This document shows positions 27,191 through 35,264 of a stretch of 64,000 nt of DNA, piece by piece; positions within the stretch are counted from its first letter, which is position 1; the number at the start of each line of letters is the position of its first letter. The DNA lies in the NCBI GenBank assembly GCA_963837425.1, contig CAWINH010000002.1:1-64000 (forward strand). Direction: 5' to 3'. Below the pieces are notes generated by a model. It searched no databases, was not told where the DNA came from, and saw nothing but the letters and a program-made list of their open reading frames with translations. This stretch comes from CAWINH01 sp963837425. Its GTDB lineage: Bacteria; Chloroflexota; Limnocylindria; QHBO01. Made by a program: the position numbers and the translations under genes.

Positions 27191-27207
27191 GTCCCGCCCA
27201 GCGGGAC
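27191..27207. repeat. GTCCC/GGGAC palindrome shared with the 8890 repeats
   Basis: GTCCCGCCCAGCGGGAC matches the repeat core GTCCCGCCCACTGGGAC at 8890 and 8941 (and GTCCCGCCCACCGGGAC at 8992) in 15 to 16 of 17 positions, in the same orientation on the plus strand. It lies 28 bases before the LLM start, in the divergent YbjQ/LLM region. Confidence 0.6.
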
Positions 27208-27234
27208 ACCCGACTCCGTCTGTATCCTCCGGGC

Positions 27235-28171
27235 ATGGCGGAAGTGAAGTTCGGCGCGCTCCTCTGGAACCAGTACACCGATTGGCCATCGTTCCACGAC
27301 GCGGCGGTGCGGGCCGATGCGCTCGGGTACGACGACCTGTGGACCTGGGACCATGTCTACCCGATCGTGGGGTCTCCCCGCGGACCGATGTTCGAGGCGT
27401 GGCTGACGCTCGCGGCGTGGGCGGAGGCGACCTCGCGGGCGCGGCTCGGGCTGATGGTTGGCGCGAACACGTTCCGCAATCCCGCGCTCGTCGCGAAGAT
27501 GGCAACGACCCTCGACCATATCTCGAACGGACGGGCGATCCTCGGCATCGGCGGCGGCCTGGTTCGAGACCGAGCACCGGGCGTTCGGGTTCGAGTTCGG
27601 CGGCTCCCCCGGGGAGCGGCTCCGCTGGCTCGACGAGGCGGCGCGAATCATGCGCGGCATGATCGACGGGACGGAGCCCTCGGGCGACGCCTTTTACGCG
27701 ACTCGCGAGGTTCGCAACGACCCCCCGCCGATCCAGCCACGGATGCAGCTGCTCATCGGGGGCGGCGGCGAGCGCAGGACGCTGCGGACGGTGGCTCGCT
27801 ACGCGGACGCCTGCAACCTCGGCGGCGGCATCGAGACCGTGCGGCGCAAGGACGAGGTGCTGCGGCGCCACTGCGCGGAGGTGGGGCGGGACCCCGACGA
27901 GATCGAGCGCACGGTGGGGCTCGGCGTCTGCATCATCCGCGACTCGGAGGCAGAGGCGCGGCGCGTCCTCGACGCGACGTTCGCCGGAAACGGCGGCGCG
28001 CCCCCCTGGCGCGACCAGCCGGTCGGCACGCCCGAGCAGGTGGCCGAGGCGATCCGCCCGTTCCTGGGGATCGGCTACCGGCACCTGATCGTGGGCTTCC
28101 CGCATCCCTACGACGCCGAGACGCTCGAGCGGCTGATCACCGAGGTGAAGCCAATGCTCGAGACGGCATGA
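27235..28171 (+). CDS. LLM-class F420-dependent oxidoreductase, frameshifted
   Basis: About 311 residues. N-terminal part: FGALLWNQYTDWPSF, ADALGYDDLWTWDHVYPIVG and NGRAILGIGG. After one apparent extra base near 27555, the sequence continues in the next frame as WFETEHRAFGFEFG, LLIGGGGERRTLRTVARYADACN and the C-terminal barrel end. This is the classic F420-binding LLM pattern (GIGGAWFE-TEH joins perfectly when one G is dropped). The last codon overlaps the cofD start as ATGA, so this enzyme is co-translated with F420 biosynthesis. Confidence 0.85.
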
Positions 28172-29106
28172 GGGTCGTCCTGCTTGCCGGCGGCACCGGC
28201 GGAGCGAAGCTGGCCCACGGCTTCCAGCAGGTGCTGCCGCCCGGCGACCTGTCGGTGATCGTCAACGTCGGGGACGACGCCGAGCCCTTCGGCCTGCTCG
28301 TCTGCCCGGACCTCGACACGATTCTCTACACGCTGAGCGGGCTCGCGGACCGCGAGCAGGGCTGGGGGATCGCGGGTGACACCGACACCGCGCTTGGCCT
28401 GCTCGGCCGCTACGGCGAGGAAACGTGGTTCCGGATCGGTGACGCCGACCTTGCGACCCACGTGCGCCGGGCACATCTCCTCGCCGACGGTCTGAGCCTC
28501 ACCGAGGCCACCGCCCGCATGGCCGAGGCGCTCGCCGTGGCGAGCGCGATCATCCCGGCCACCGACGACCGCGAGCGGACGCTGATCGAAACCGATGCCG
28601 GCACGCTCGAGTTCCAGGACTATTTCGTCCGTCGCCACCAGGCCGATGCGGTCCGCGGGCTGAGGTATGACGGCGCCGATGCTGCCCGTCCCAGCCCGGC
28701 TGCGCTCCGCGCGTTCGCCGAGGCGGAGCTGGTGGTCATCGGTCCATCGAACCCGCTCGTCAGCATCGGGCCCATCCTGGCCATCCGCGGGATGCGCGAG
28801 GCGCTGCTCGCCTCGCCCGCCCCGCGCATCGGGGTCAGCGGGATCGTGGCCGGCGAAGCGCTGCGAGGTCCCGCCGACCGGATGCTCGAGTCGCTGGGCC
28901 ACGAGGTCTCGGCCCGGGGAGTGGCGCGCCTCTACGCGGACCTCGTGGAGCAGTTCGTCATGGACACCGCGGATGCGGGGCTGGCCCCATCGATCGCCGA
29001 GCTGGGACTGCGTCCGGTCGTGCTCCCCACCGTGATGCGGAACGACGAGGATCGGGCGGCGCTGGCCGCCGCCCTCCTCGCGCTGGCTCAGGATCCGGGC
29101 TTGTAG
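28168..29106 (+). CDS. cofD: 2-phospho-L-lactate transferase (F420 biosynthesis)
   Basis: 312-residue CofD/FbiA. It transfers the phospholactyl (or phosphoenolpyruvyl) moiety from the guanylylated donor to Fo, making F420-0 or its dehydro form. Diagnostic motifs: VVLLAGGTGGAKLAHGFQQ at the N-terminus, VNVGDDAEPFGLLVCPDLDTILYTL, GIAGDTDTALGLLGRYGEETWF and GPSNPLVSIGPIL. Length normal. Start ATG 28168 overlaps the previous stop. A convergent membrane-protein gene overlaps its last 19 bases. Confidence 0.93.
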   Translation: MRVVLLAGGTGGAKLAHGFQQVLPPGDLSVIVNVGDDAEPFGLLVCPDLDTILYTLSGLADREQGWGIAGDTDTALGLLGRYGEETWFRIGDADLATHVRRAHLLADGLSLTEATARMAEALAVASAIIPATDDRERTLIETDAGTLEFQDYFVRRHQADAVRGLRYDGADAARPSPAALRAFAEAELVVIGPSNPLVSIGPILAIRGMREALLASPAPRIGVSGIVAGEALRGPADRMLESLGHEVSARGVARLYADLVEQFVMDTADAGLAPSIAELGLRPVVLPTVMRNDEDRAALAAALLALAQDPGL

Positions 29107-29543
29107 ACCATCACGAAGATGAGGGCGATCACGATCACCCAGTTCGCGTAGCGGAAGATGACCGCGCGCGGATCGTCGATCGCCGCGCTCAGCTGCGCGG
29201 ACGGTGCATCCTCCGGGCTGGCCGCGGCGGCCATGCCGACCCGCTGGGCCCAGGCCCCGATCTGCGCACCGATGCCCATCGCGATGACGAACAGCACGTA
29301 GGCGATGATCAGCCACAGGGCGAGCGGGTTCCAGGCACCGACGAGCGCGGCGATGACGCCGACCAGCGCTCCGAGGAGGAACAGGAAGGGGACGAGGCGC
29401 ATCAGGGGGCCGGCGGCGCCAAACGTCCCGCGGATGGTCGCGACGTTGCGGGTCGCCGCAGCTCGCGTCAGGATCAGCTCACCGCCAATGGCGACCGCCA
29501 CGGCGGAGAACATGATCGCGATGTGGAGGAACTTCAGTAGCAT
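29088..29543 (-). CDS. DUF2269-like integral membrane protein
   Basis: 151 residues with four predicted helices: the first runs from the N-terminus (FLHIAIMFSAVAVAIGGEL), the second and third are RLVPFLFLLGALVGVIAALVG-like stretches with a short WNPLA link, and the last is near the C-terminus. It resembles small DUF2269-type membrane proteins of unknown role. ATG at 29543. It sits inside the F420 cluster on the opposite strand and overlaps cofD by 19 bases, so antisense effects on the cofD 3' end are possible. Confidence 0.65.
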   Translation of the reverse strand: MLLKFLHIAIMFSAVAVAIGGELILTRAAATRNVATIRGTFGAAGPLMRLVPFLFLLGALVGVIAALVGAWNPLALWLIIAYVLFVIAMGIGAQIGAWAQRVGMAAAASPEDAPSAQLSAAIDDPRAVIFRYANWVIVIALIFVMVYKPGS

Positions 29544-29635
29544 CGCAGTCCTCTGATTCGGGTGGGGGACGGTTCTGGGAGTGTGCGGCATCCGCCCACC
29601 GCCGCGCGGGCCGAAATCGACGCTATCCTGCCGAG

Positions 29636-30238
29636 GTGAGGGAGCGCACCCGCATCGTGATCCCGCATCGCGGCCTGGAGGCATCCAAGACCCGCCTGGC
29701 CCCGGTACTCGGGGCGGAGGAGCGCGAGGCGCTCGCGGCCCGGCTGCTGGCCCGCGTGCTGGAGATGGCGCGACTGGTGGCCGACGACGTCGTCGTAATC
29801 ACCCCGTCGACGTCGCTGGCCGGGATCGTGACGGAGGCCGGTGCGCGGCTCGAGGTCCAGCGGGGGATGGGCCTCAACGAGGGGCTGGACGAGGCGCGGC
29901 AGGATGCGATCGCGGCCGGGGTCGAGACGCTGCTCGTCCTCCACGGCGACCTTCCGAACCTCCGTGCCGACGAGATCCGGCAGCTCCTGACCGCGTGCCC
30001 CGCCCCCCGCGGCGTGGCGGTCGCTCCCGACCGGCGAGAGACCGGGACGAACGGGCTCTGCCTGAGGCCGCCGGGCGGCATCGGCTTCGCGTTCGGCGTC
30101 GGGTCGTTCGCCCGTCACCTATCCGAGGCCGATGCGGCCGGCCTGCCGGTGGCGGTCGTCCGGGCTCCCGGCCTGGCCTTCGACCTTGACACCCCCGAGG
30201 ATCTCGCCCGCTGGCGGGAGCTGGGGGACGCGGCGTGA
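29636..30238 (+). CDS. cofC: 2-phospho-L-lactate (or PEP) guanylyltransferase (F420 biosynthesis)
   Basis: 200 residues, CofC/FbiD nucleotidyltransferase fold. Seen: IVIPHRGLEASKTRLAPVL with the Lys-Thr-Arg loop, LVLHGDLPNLRADEI (metal-binding HGDLP), VAPDRRETGTNGLCL, and the terminal FDLDTPEDLARW. It activates phospholactate or phosphoenolpyruvate with GTP for CofD. GTG start at 29636 because no ATG precedes the conserved start. GTGA overlap with cofE. Confidence 0.9.
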   Translation: MRERTRIVIPHRGLEASKTRLAPVLGAEEREALAARLLARVLEMARLVADDVVVITPSTSLAGIVTEAGARLEVQRGMGLNEGLDEARQDAIAAGVETLLVLHGDLPNLRADEIRQLLTACPAPRGVAVAPDRRETGTNGLCLRPPGGIGFAFGVGSFARHLSEADAAGLPVAVVRAPGLAFDLDTPEDLARWRELGDAA

Positions 30239-30987
30239 GCGGGCGCGTCGAGCTCATCGCGCTCGAGGGGATCCCCGAGGTGAAGCCCGGGGACGACCTC
30301 GCGGCGTTCATCGCGACCGCGGCGTCGGAGATCGGTCTCCGCGACGAGGACGTCCTGGTCGTCACCCAGAAGGTCGTCAGCAAGGCCGAGGGACGAGTCG
30401 TGGAGCTGTCCGCGGTCGAACCCCGGGAGGAGGCGCGCGCGTGGGCCGCACGCTGGGACAAGGATCCCCGCCAGGTCGAGCTCGTGCTCGAGGAGAGCGC
30501 CGAGATCGTCCGGATGGCGGAGGGTGGGCTGATCATTGGCCGCACGCGGCACGGCTTCGTCTGCGCGAACGCGGGCGTGGACGTTTCGAACGCGGGTGGC
30601 GGCGATGCCGCCACGCTGCTCCCCGTCGATCCCGACCGGAGCGCCCGCGAGCTCCGTGATCGGCTCGGCATCCTCGCCGGCGCCCGGCCGGCGATCGTGA
30701 TCAGCGACTCGTTCGGGCGTCCGTGGCGCAACGGGATCGTGAACGTGGCGATAGGCGCGGCGGGGCTCGAGCCGCTCGTCGACCTGCGCGGCCAGCCGGA
30801 CGTCGCCGGGCGCGAGATGCACGCCACGATCCTGGCGGTGGCCGACGAGCTTGCATCGGCCGCGGATCTCGTCGGCGGCAAGGTGACCCAGCGCCCGGTG
30901 GTCGTCGTACGCGGCTACGCGTGGCGGTCCTCCGAGGCAGGTGCCGCCGCCCTCGTGATGGAGCGGGAGCGGGACCTCTTCCGCTAG
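30235..30987 (+). CDS. cofE: Coenzyme F420-0:L-glutamate ligase
   Basis: 250-residue CofE/FbiB-N type ligase adding gamma-linked glutamates to F420-0 with GTP. Motifs: LEGIPEVKPGDDLAAFI, VVTQKVVSKAEGRVVEL, VCANAGVDVSNAGG, VISDSFGRPWRNGIVNVAIG and a tail with GYAWRSSEAGAAAL. The nitroreductase-like domain fused to some actinobacterial FbiB is absent (single-domain form). GTG start overlaps the cofC stop; the last four bases overlap a convergent gene. Confidence 0.93.
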   Translation: MSGRVELIALEGIPEVKPGDDLAAFIATAASEIGLRDEDVLVVTQKVVSKAEGRVVELSAVEPREEARAWAARWDKDPRQVELVLEESAEIVRMAEGGLIIGRTRHGFVCANAGVDVSNAGGGDAATLLPVDPDRSARELRDRLGILAGARPAIVISDSFGRPWRNGIVNVAIGAAGLEPLVDLRGQPDVAGREMHATILAVADELASAADLVGGKVTQRPVVVVRGYAWRSSEAGAAALVMERERDLFR

Positions 30988-31319
30988 CCGGGCTGGAGGA
31001 AGAGGCTGACGATCTCGCCGTTCTCGACGCGGAAGTTGGCCTCCACCTGCATCGAGGGGACGCCCGGCCGCATGACGGTCACGTCGGCGATGTAGCTGCC
31101 GCCCATGTCGCGGCCGTCGTTCGCGTACATCCGGAAGCCGTTCCCGGCCCGCACGAACCAGCCGCCGACCCGGTCGCGCCCGCGAAGATTCGTCCGCTCG
31201 TCGGAGCCGGGAACGCTGATGCCCATCACCGCGTGCTCGGCGAACAGGTTGATGGCCTGCTCCCGCCGGTCTTCGTTGATGAGCTCGAAGAAGAGATCAA
31301 CCGTTTCTACTGCGCCCAT
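30984..31319 (-). CDS. NTF2/SnoaL-like fold protein
   Basis: 111 residues with a cone-shaped NTF2-like pattern: AVETVDLFFELINEDRREQAINLFAEHAVM, a middle GRDRVGGWFVRA and sheet strands up to EANFRVENGEIVSLFLQ. Such proteins are ligand-binding pockets or small isomerases/hydrolases. ATG at 31319. Convergent with cofE (four-base overlap) and divergent from the membrane protein at 31376. Substrate not predictable. Confidence 0.7.
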   Translation of the reverse strand: MGAVETVDLFFELINEDRREQAINLFAEHAVMGISVPGSDERTNLRGRDRVGGWFVRAGNGFRMYANDGRDMGGSYIADVTVMRPGVPSMQVEANFRVENGEIVSLFLQPG

Positions 31320-31375
31320 TGCGCCCCGGAGTCTAGCTGGATCGCGATCCTCGACGCATCGCGTAGAGTGATGCG

Positions 31376-32041
31376 GTGATCGTCCGTTCTGCGAGCGGCA
31401 GGCTCGCCGTGCTCGTCATGTCGTTCGCCACCTTCGTGCTGGGCCACGACCTCGTGTTCCTGGTGACCTACGGCGAACGATATGGGAGCGCGATGCGAAG
31501 CACGGGGCACGGGCCCATCTGGGTGCTCGCCGCATTGAGCGCGATGCTCGTCTCGGTGGCGCTGGTGCTCATCGCGTGGAGCCGGCTCCGCACGCTGGTG
31601 CGCGCGGTGCCACCGTTGGGCCGATGGGCCCCGGTTCCCTCCGCCAGCCCCGCTCGTTTCGCTATCGGGGTGGTGCGCCTGTCGATACCGGTGCTCGCCA
31701 TCGCGCTCGTCCTGTTCGTGGCGACCGAGAATGCCGAGCACGTGGCCGCCGGCCTGCCCGCGCCGGGTCTCGCGGTGCTGGTCGGTTCGTCGCAGTACCG
31801 CCTCTCCCTTCCGATCTTCCTTGCGGTGGGCCTGCTCGTCGCTTCCATCGGAGCGTTGTACCGGTGGCGGCGGGACGTGCTCCTCGAGCGGGTGCGAGCG
31901 ATCCGCACCTGGCGTGGGCGGGCGCTCTCGATTCCGCGTCCGCGGCCCGCGCTGCGCGACCGTCGTCCGCCGTCGATCGTCGGCCACGGGCTCGCCGTCC
32001 GTGCGCCGCCGCGGCCGCGCGGAGCGTCCGCGGCACGCTGA
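31376..32041 (+). CDS. Hypothetical membrane protein upstream of copper-type genes
   Basis: 221 residues, about four hydrophobic segments (LAVLVMSFATFVLGHDLVF; PIWVLAALSAMLVSVALVLIA; SIPVLAIALVLFVATENAEHVAAG; LSLPIFLAVGLLVASIGAL) and a long basic C-terminal tail rich in arginine and proline. Histidines sit at the membrane edges (GHDL, ENAEHVAAG), possibly metal-binding. GTG at 31376. It is followed by the CopC/CopD-type group, so a role in copper handling is conceivable but not shown. Confidence 0.55.
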   Translation: MIVRSASGRLAVLVMSFATFVLGHDLVFLVTYGERYGSAMRSTGHGPIWVLAALSAMLVSVALVLIAWSRLRTLVRAVPPLGRWAPVPSASPARFAIGVVRLSIPVLAIALVLFVATENAEHVAAGLPAPGLAVLVGSSQYRLSLPIFLAVGLLVASIGALYRWRRDVLLERVRAIRTWRGRALSIPRPRPALRDRRPPSIVGHGLAVRAPPRPRGASAAR

Positions 32042-32144
32042 ACTCAACCCTCGAGCATTCGCGCCGCGGACCTCCTGAACCCGGTCATCCCCCGAACGCC
32101 CGCCGGGCGGCCGGCTGTGGCTCCCGGTGAACGCTGGAGGTTTC

Positions 32145-32798
32145 ATGATGTCTCGACTATCGCGCGCGATCGCGCGCAGCATCCCGCTTGCGCTCTTCGC
32201 CCTCGCGCTCGCGACGCCGGCCCTCGCCCACGTCGTGAAGCAGATCGGCCCCTATACCGTCGCGATCGGCTGGGTTCACGAGCCGACCTATACCGGTCAG
32301 GAGAACGCCGTCCAGGTCCTGATCACGGACCAGGACGGAAAGCCGGTCGCCGATCTCACCGCAGACGATCTCACCGTGGTCGTGACCACGGCCGGGCAGG
32401 ACTCGGATCCGCTCGCGCTCGAACCCACCTATGACGAGGACGTCGGGCTCGGGATCCCTGGCGACTACGAGGCGACGATCATCCCGACCGCGCCGGGCGA
32501 CTACACGTTCCACGTGACCGGCATGATCCACGACCAGGCGATCGACGAGACGGTCACCTCGAGCGACTCGACGTTCGACACGGTGACAGATCCGGTCGGC
32601 ATCCAGTTCCCCGATCAGCTCCCGGCGCTCGGCGACCTGGCGACCCGCATCGACCGGGTCGACAGCCGGGTGAGCTCCGCCTCGTCCGGCGCGACCCTCG
32701 CGCTCGTCGCGGGGCTCGTCGTCGGGGGCGCGGGCGTCGTGCTCGGTGTGGCCGGGCTGGTGCTCGCCATGCGCGCCCGCCGCCAGAGCGCCCGGTAA
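32145..32798 (+). CDS. Exported protein with C-terminal membrane anchor (copper cluster)
   Basis: 217 residues: signal peptide (ARSIPLALFALALATPALA), a mature start AHVVKQIGPYTVAIGWVHEPTYTGQ that resembles the immunoglobulin-like FixH/YtkA-type fold of copper-cluster proteins, and a C-terminal helix (ALVAGLVVGGAGVVLGVAGLVLAM) followed by basic residues. ATG 32145 follows GGAGG by five bases (a second ATG is adjacent). Seven bases before the CopC-CopD gene. Confidence 0.65.
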   Translation: MMSRLSRAIARSIPLALFALALATPALAHVVKQIGPYTVAIGWVHEPTYTGQENAVQVLITDQDGKPVADLTADDLTVVVTTAGQDSDPLALEPTYDEDVGLGIPGDYEATIIPTAPGDYTFHVTGMIHDQAIDETVTSSDSTFDTVTDPVGIQFPDQLPALGDLATRIDRVDSRVSSASSGATLALVAGLVVGGAGVVLGVAGLVLAMRARRQSAR

Positions 32799-32805
32799 CC
32801 GACGG

Positions 32806-34794
32806 ATGCGGCGCGCGGCGCTCGGCGGCCTGGCGATCGGGATCGGCCTGGTCGTCGCGCTCTCCGGGCCCGCGCCCGCGTTCGCGCACGCCCTGCTGGC
32901 CTCGTCGGATCCGAAGGCCGGCGCCAACCTGTCGACGCCGCCCGCGACGGTGACGATCACCTTCACCGAGGCACCCGACCCGTCCCTCTCCACGATCCGG
33001 GTGCTCGACTCCTCGGGCGCGTCGGTGACCGCGGGCGCTTCCTCGGGCGTCCCCGGCCAGCCGCGCCAGCTGTCCGTCGCGCTGCAGCCCCTCGGACCCG
33101 GGGTCTACACGGTCGCCTGGCGGACGCTCTCGACCGTTGACGGGCACCTCGCCGCCGGATCGTTCGCCTTCGGTGTGGGCGTCACGCCACCTGCCGGCTC
33201 TGCGTCCGGCGCCGGCGGCGTGGTCTCTACCGGCTCGGGGACGGACGTGAACCTTTCGTTCACCGCCCTCGCCGGCCGCTGGTTCCTGTACTTGGGGCTC
33301 ATTCTGCTCGTCGGCTGCGGGCTGGTGGGCAGCCTCCTGTACCGGGTCCCGGGAACGGCGAGCACCTGGCTCGTGCTCCTCGCCTGGGTGGCCGCCGCCG
33401 CGGGCACCCTCCTCGTCTCGGGTTCCCAGATCGCAAACGCGGGCGTCGACCTGGGCGCGGCGCTGCAGTCGTCCCTCGGTCGGGCCTTGCTTCTGCGCCT
33501 CGTCCCGATCGGGCTCGGGGGCGTCGTCCTCCTTGGCCGGCTGCTACCGCTCCGACGTCCACGGCTCCTGCTCGTTGGGCTGGGCCTCGTCGGCGCCGGC
33601 GGCATGCTGGCCGATGCGCTCGCCAGCCACGCGGCGGCCGGTTCCGGGGTCCTCCTGGCGGTTGCCGAGCAGTGGGTCCACGTCCTTGGGTCTGGGGTCT
33701 GGATCGGCGGCCTTGCGGCCTTGCTGGCTGGCCTCTATCGGTCCGCGCCCGTCGACCGCGCGATCGCCGCGCGGCGCTTCTCGCGGATCGCCGTCGGCGG
33801 GATTGCGATCGTGGCCGGCACTGGGGCGCTCCGCGCGATCTCCGAGGTCGGCACATGGTCGGCGCTCGTCTCCACCGATTACGGCCGGATCGTCATCGCG
33901 AAGTCCGGCGTGCTGCTCGTGCTGGCGATCCTTGGCGCCGTCAATCACTTCCGCAACGTGCCGGCGGCGCGGCGGAGCATCCGTGGACTACGGCTCACCG
34001 GGTCGGGCGAGCTGCTGCTGGCAACCGGGGTCCTGGCCCTGACGGCGCTGCTCGTGAATCTCGCGCCGCCCGGCACTGCGGCCGCACAGGCGGGACCGTC
34101 CGCCCAGCCGCTGGTGGTGACCGGGAGCGACTTCGGCACCACGCTGCGCGCGACGCTGACCGTCTCGCCCGGGACGGCCGGGTTCAATGCCTTCGACCTG
34201 GGGCTCACCGACTACGACACCGGTGCGCCGCTCGGCGATCGGACCGTCACGCTGCGCTTTGCGATCCCCGCGCGGCCCGACGTCGGCGGGTCGACCCTGG
34301 CTCTCGAGGCGATCCCGGTTGCCGGCCATTACCAGGCGACGGGGGCGAACCTCTCGCTCGACGGCACCTGGCGGGTCACCGCCCTGGTGGCCGGCGGTCC
34401 GCGTGCGGTCGAGGTGGCCATGGAGGTGAAGACCGTCACTGCCACGCCGTCGATCGACGTGAACGCGGTCCCCGGCCTGCCAACGCTCTACACGGTCCAC
34501 CTCGGCGCCGGCAACACCGTGCAGATCTACCTCGACCCGGGCACGGCGGGCGCGAACGAGCTGCATGCGACGTTCTTCGACCCGGCAGGGAACGAGCTCC
34601 CGGTGCCGACCGCCGAGATGAGCATCGGGCCGAAGGGCGGGGCGCTGGAGGCGCTCGACCCTCGCCGTCTCGAGCTGGGACACTTCATTGCCGACACGAC
34701 CCTCGATGCTGGAACCTACACGATCTCCGTCACCGGCGCCGCCCCCGGTGGCCAGCAGCTCACCGCCCAGCTCGATATCCCCGTCACGCCATGA
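32806..34794 (+). CDS. CopC-CopD fusion copper resistance/uptake protein with C-terminal extracytoplasmic domain
   Basis: 662 residues. Signal peptide, then a CopC domain (residues 25-125) beginning AHALLASSDPKAGANL; the His after the signal peptide is the usual copper ligand and the domain ends VDGHLAAGSFAFGV. CopD follows with about eight helices (residues 145-430), containing HVLGSGVWIGGLAAL and NHFRNVPAAR; the family's copper path uses such His/Asn positions. A third, FixH/YtkA-like domain of about 230 residues follows. It is thought to move or scavenge copper at the membrane. Its TGA overlaps the following start (ATGA). Confidence 0.85.
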   Translation: MRRAALGGLAIGIGLVVALSGPAPAFAHALLASSDPKAGANLSTPPATVTITFTEAPDPSLSTIRVLDSSGASVTAGASSGVPGQPRQLSVALQPLGPGVYTVAWRTLSTVDGHLAAGSFAFGVGVTPPAGSASGAGGVVSTGSGTDVNLSFTALAGRWFLYLGLILLVGCGLVGSLLYRVPGTASTWLVLLAWVAAAAGTLLVSGSQIANAGVDLGAALQSSLGRALLLRLVPIGLGGVVLLGRLLPLRRPRLLLVGLGLVGAGGMLADALASHAAAGSGVLLAVAEQWVHVLGSGVWIGGLAALLAGLYRSAPVDRAIAARRFSRIAVGGIAIVAGTGALRAISEVGTWSALVSTDYGRIVIAKSGVLLVLAILGAVNHFRNVPAARRSIRGLRLTGSGELLLATGVLALTALLVNLAPPGTAAAQAGPSAQPLVVTGSDFGTTLRATLTVSPGTAGFNAFDLGLTDYDTGAPLGDRTVTLRFAIPARPDVGGSTLALEAIPVAGHYQATGANLSLDGTWRVTALVAGGPRAVEVAMEVKTVTATPSIDVNAVPGLPTLYTVHLGAGNTVQIYLDPGTAGANELHATFFDPAGNELPVPTAEMSIGPKGGALEALDPRRLELGHFIADTTLDAGTYTISVTGAAPGGQQLTAQLDIPVTP

Positions 34795-35264
34795 GGAACG
34801 TCATGCACGACATCCGTCTTCCGGTCCGCGCCACGATGGTCGGGCTGGCCCTCTCCCTCGCGCTGGGCGCCTGCGGTACCCCTGCCGCCACGTCTGAGGC
34901 CTCGACCCCCCCGGCCGGCTCCGCGGCCGCCGGCTCCCGTCCCTCGTCCCCGGCCGTCGTCGCGATCGTCGCGCCGAGCCAGAACGCGGTGGTGACAGGC
35001 GCCACCGTTCACATCGAGCTCTCGCTGAAGAATGCGAAGATCGTCCAGGCCACGACCACGAACATCACGCCGGACGAGGGACATGTTCACCTCTATCTCG
35101 ACAACGTGATCGTCTCGATGAACTACCAGCTCAGTAATGATCTCCCGGTGCAGCCGGGGACCCATTCGCTGAAGGCGGAGTTCGTGGCCTCCGACCATGC
35201 ACCGTTCAACCCGCGTGTCTGGTCGGATACCGTCGTGATCAAGGTCCAGGAGGCCGCGCAGTGA
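34791..35264 (+). CDS. Lipoprotein in copper cluster
   Basis: 157 residues: leader MRNVMHDIRLPVRATMVGLALSLALGAC with lipobox LGAC, a serine/proline/alanine linker, then an extracytoplasmic domain (VAIVAPSQNAVVTGATVHIELSLKNAKI... GHVHLYLDNVIVSMNYQ... GTHSLKAEFVASDHAPF). The HVHLYLD and SDHAPF elements give histidines that could bind metal. Overlaps its neighbours on both sides by four bases. Not assigned to a named family. Confidence 0.6.
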   Translation: MRNVMHDIRLPVRATMVGLALSLALGACGTPAATSEASTPPAGSAAAGSRPSSPAVVAIVAPSQNAVVTGATVHIELSLKNAKIVQATTTNITPDEGHVHLYLDNVIVSMNYQLSNDLPVQPGTHSLKAEFVASDHAPFNPRVWSDTVVIKVQEAAQ

